DNA from: Archangium violaceum
GTDB taxonomy: Bacteria; Myxococcota; Myxococcia; Myxococcales; Myxococcaceae
DNA: 64,000 bases
Assembly (NCBI RefSeq): GCF_016887565.1
Contig: NZ_CP069396.1
Span: 8,290,001 to 8,354,000, forward strand
Direction of reading: 5' to 3'
The notes beneath the pieces were generated by a model. That model worked only from the letters and a program-made list of their open reading frames with translations. It did no database searches and had not been told where the DNA came from. Position numbers and translations under genes: made by a program. Of the stretch, positions 61,557 to 64,000 are shown in pieces; within the stretch, counting starts at the first letter, position 1; each line of letters starts with the position of its first letter.

Positions 61557-62369
61557 ATGGGCCAAGAGAACGGGCGACCACGGCGGGACGACGAGCTGGA
61601 GCTGGATTGGAAGGGGCGCACCGCACCGGAGGAGCGCGTCCAGCAGACCGCGCTCGCGGAAGCGGGGGCGGGCCGTGGAGCGCCGGGAGATCCCCGCTAC
61701 ATGGGACTGGAGCTGCGTAGCGTGCTCGGCCCGGTGATCGAAGGGCCGGGCCTGAGCATCCGGCAGATCAAGGAGTGGGCGGAGATCCTCGTCGGCTGGG
61801 AGACGCGCAACCGCTACGAGGCGATCGACGCCGACGGGCGCTTCATGCTGTACATCGGCGAGACGGGCGAGGGCTGGGGCAACGCGCTGCTGCGCAACCT
61901 CTGGCCCTTCCGCCGCGTGGAGCTCGAGTGCATGACGCAGGGAGGCACCCGGGCCCTGAGCATCCACCAGCCCTGGACGTTCTTCTTCACGTACGTGGAG
62001 GTGACGGCCTGGGACGGGCGCCAGCTGGGCTACATCCAGCAGCGCTTCGGGGTATTGCGCCGGACGTTCGACCTCTGCACCCCGGCGGGCGTGGTGATGG
62101 CCACACTGGAGGGGCCGCTGTGGAAGCCCTGGACCTTCCACGTCAAGCAGCGGGGCCAGGAGGTGGCCACCATCCGCAAGCAGTGGAGCGGGTTGGGCAA
62201 GGAGGTCTTCAGCGACGCCGACAACTTCGGGGTGGAGTTCCACTCCGGCCTCACCGACGCCCGGTTGCGGCAGATGGTGCTCGCCGCCACGCTGATGGTG
62301 GACCTCTGCTACTTCGAGGAGCGCAACCGGAGCGGCTCCTTCTGGGATTTTCTGGGCTTCTTCGACTGA
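61557..62369 (+). CDS. Phospholipid scramblase-like (LURP-one/Tubby fold) protein
   Basis: 270 residues from the ATG at 61557. An N-terminal charged tail is followed by scramblase-like beta repeats (LSIRQIKEWAEILVGWETRNRYEAID, RFMLYIGETGEG, LLRNLWPFRRVELEC). The second half has GYIQQRFGVLRRTFDLC and FHVKQRGQEVATI. The C-terminal hydrophobic helix (QMVLAATLMVDLCYFEE) may touch the membrane. Members bind membrane lipids, and true scramblase activity in bacteria is uncertain. It ends 7 nt before the convergent ferredoxin gene. Confidence 0.8.
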   Translation: MGQENGRPRRDDELELDWKGRTAPEERVQQTALAEAGAGRGAPGDPRYMGLELRSVLGPVIEGPGLSIRQIKEWAEILVGWETRNRYEAIDADGRFMLYIGETGEGWGNALLRNLWPFRRVELECMTQGGTRALSIHQPWTFFFTYVEVTAWDGRQLGYIQQRFGVLRRTFDLCTPAGVVMATLEGPLWKPWTFHVKQRGQEVATIRKQWSGLGKEVFSDADNFGVEFHSGLTDARLRQMVLAATLMVDLCYFEERNRSGSFWDFLGFFD

Positions 62370-62376
62370 GGCCGGT

Positions 62377-62709
62377 CTACTCGGCCTTCTTGCGCGAGAA
62401 CGGCATCAGCAGCCGCTCCACGGGGTGCCCGCCCACGAGGTGCTCGTCGACGATGGTGGGCACATCCTCGGGCTTCACCGCGCCGTACCAGGTGCCCTCG
62501 GGGTAGACGACCACCGAGACGCCGAACGCACAGGTGTCCAGACACCCGGCCGCGTTGGCCCTCATCTGTCCCTTCAAGCCGCGCTTCTCCAGCTCTTCCT
62601 TGAAGCGGGCACGCACCTCCTCGGCGCCCTTCGACGCGCAGCACCCCTTGGGGTGCCCCTCGGGGCGCTGGTTGGTGCAGACGAATACATGACGCTTGAA
62701 CGGAGGCAT
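62377..62709 (-). CDS. Thioredoxin-like [2Fe-2S] ferredoxin
   Basis: 110 residues, ATG at 62709 with AGGAGGG upstream. Cluster Cys: Cys11 (VFVCTNQRP), Cys23/24 (KGCCASKG), Cys56 and Cys60 (AGCLDTCAFG). This is the stand-alone (2Fe-2S) thioredoxin-like ferredoxin family (Aquifex Fd type), including PEDVPTIVDEHLVGG near the end. It is an electron carrier; its partner is not evident. Confidence 0.92.
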   Translation of the reverse strand: MPPFKRHVFVCTNQRPEGHPKGCCASKGAEEVRARFKEELEKRGLKGQMRANAAGCLDTCAFGVSVVVYPEGTWYGAVKPEDVPTIVDEHLVGGHPVERLLMPFSRKKAE

Positions 62710-63295
62710 GTCGCCCTCCTAACGCGGCTTCCGTCCAAAAGCGATTAACGCAATCGGCACCTGTCTGTCCCTTTCTTGCCTCGGGGTCTAGGCGGCCGGA
62801 CGATCCGTGCACAGACTCTCAGCAAACATCCGCTAGTGATCATCGGCCTTTCCGCAGGAGTGACCCTACATGACTCGTCATATGATGACGATCCACTGCA
62901 TCGAGGGCTGCGCAAGAGAGTTGATCGGCGGCCGGGCAGGCTTTAGATCGGCACCCCCGGCGCGGTTCCGAGCCGTGGAAGGCGTTCCGGACGTGGACCG
63001 TCCAATCGGTCACACTCCCCTAGCTGTAGGTGGCTCAACGATGGCGGACACAAGATCTAGGGGTCACAGAACCTTGACGAGTCCGGAACGAAGATCGTAC
63101 CTTTACTTACCTGTCTGCCCCCCAAGCGAGCAGGCGGGACCCCAAAAACAGAGAATTTGACCCATCGTTACGTACTCTTCCCTACCCGGGGAGGAGGCGT
63201 GTCGAAACGAGATCACTCGATCCCGAGAGATCTCGCGGGCTTGGCTTTTTGCAAATTTTGCATTCACACGCTGGGTGAAAGCAGTGGGAGGGACC
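62710..63295. other. 586-nt region before nrdJ, no convincing gene
   Basis: It is markedly less GC-rich than its surroundings. It contains a dyad CGTCAT-ATG-ATGACG (62876-62890), an inverted repeat CCCCTAG/CTAGGGG (63017-63023 and 63057-63063) and a 16-nt stretch at 63048-63063 that matches an NrdR box at 12 of 16 positions. A 96-codon frame at 62870-63160 has an AGGAG site but odd codon use. I could not find the conserved core of a cobalamin riboswitch. Confidence 0.5.
63048..63063 (+). promoter_or_regulatory. Possible NrdR box
   Basis: ACACAAGATCTAGGGG matches the consensus ACACTATATCTAGTGT at 12 of 16 positions. NrdR boxes normally come in pairs about 31 nt apart, and a clear partner is missing; a weak ACAC...CTAG element sits 36 nt upstream. 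It is 233 nt from the nrdJ start. Confidence 0.2.

Positions 63296-64000
<705 letters not shown>

Noticed and set aside
62870-63160. 96-codon frame with AGGAG site before nrdJ
   Set aside because: Codon use (AGA, TTA, GCA, TTT) differs from all neighbours and no family is recognisable. It is kept as part of the intergenic region, not as a gene.
62900-63295. Possible cobalamin riboswitch for nrdJ
   Set aside because: I looked for the B12-box and the conserved core (GCCACTG and the GGGAAGG-type segments) and did not find them.

Overview
The window is high-GC, gene-dense bacterial DNA. It carries many two-component genes, a large type I polyketide synthase (PKS), a KaiC-like ATPase, a sigma-32-like sigma factor, several secreted lipoproteins and a B12-dependent ribonucleotide reductase. 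This mix, with strong codon-position GC bias, points to a myxobacterium, probably of the Cystobacter/Archangium type. That assignment is inference; no rRNA or marker gene is in the window.

Layout. 1-3495: 3' part of a GAF/histidine kinase. 3553-4692: acyl-CoA dehydrogenase. 4769-9785: a secreted protein, a PHP-type (CehA/McbA-like) lipoprotein and an outer-membrane-like protein in one direction. 9973-13351: receiver - membrane histidine kinase - receiver, the two receivers being recent duplicates. 13335-33123 (minus): a three-gene PKS transcribed A (25381-33123), B (15698-25384), C (13335-15689). 33448-35064: racemase-type CoA-transferase and SCP2 lipid-binding protein. 35155-37038: divergent receiver and degenerate kinase, then tatA. 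37144-40612: acyl-CoA synthetase, TPR protein, sigma factor. 40837-43317: FAD oxidase, FolE-like protein and Rieske protein. 43443-48754: zinc-type ABC uptake locus with its own porin-like protein, His/Cys-rich secreted proteins and a His-rich ATPase. 48902-50772: KaiC-like double ATPase coupled to a receiver. 50777-62709: mixed metabolic, hypothetical and envelope genes. 63296-64000: 5' part of nrdJ.

The most unusual part is the PKS. Predicted order is A = KS-AT0-AT-DH-ER-KR-ACP; B = KS-AT-KR-ACP-KS-AT0-DH-KR-ACP; C = KS-AT0 with no ACP and no thioesterase. All three AT0 regions have Gly in place of the nucleophilic Ser and lack the sub-domain that carries the HAFH-type motif. The ketosynthase of C has Tyr in place of one of its two catalytic His residues. 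B module 2 therefore needs its extender loaded from another AT, and C cannot elongate. C is either a decayed end of the line or does something other than chain extension. No loading module, release enzyme or tailoring genes are visible next to it.

Smaller leads: an N-terminal His-rich metal-binding tail on the zinc ABC ATPase; a FolE-like protein with Gln at the position of a catalytic His, in an operon with a Rieske protein; a kinase with a ruined ATP site opposite a receiver; perfect palindromes upstream of the PKS and of a scramblase-like gene; and two copies of a REP-like hairpin.
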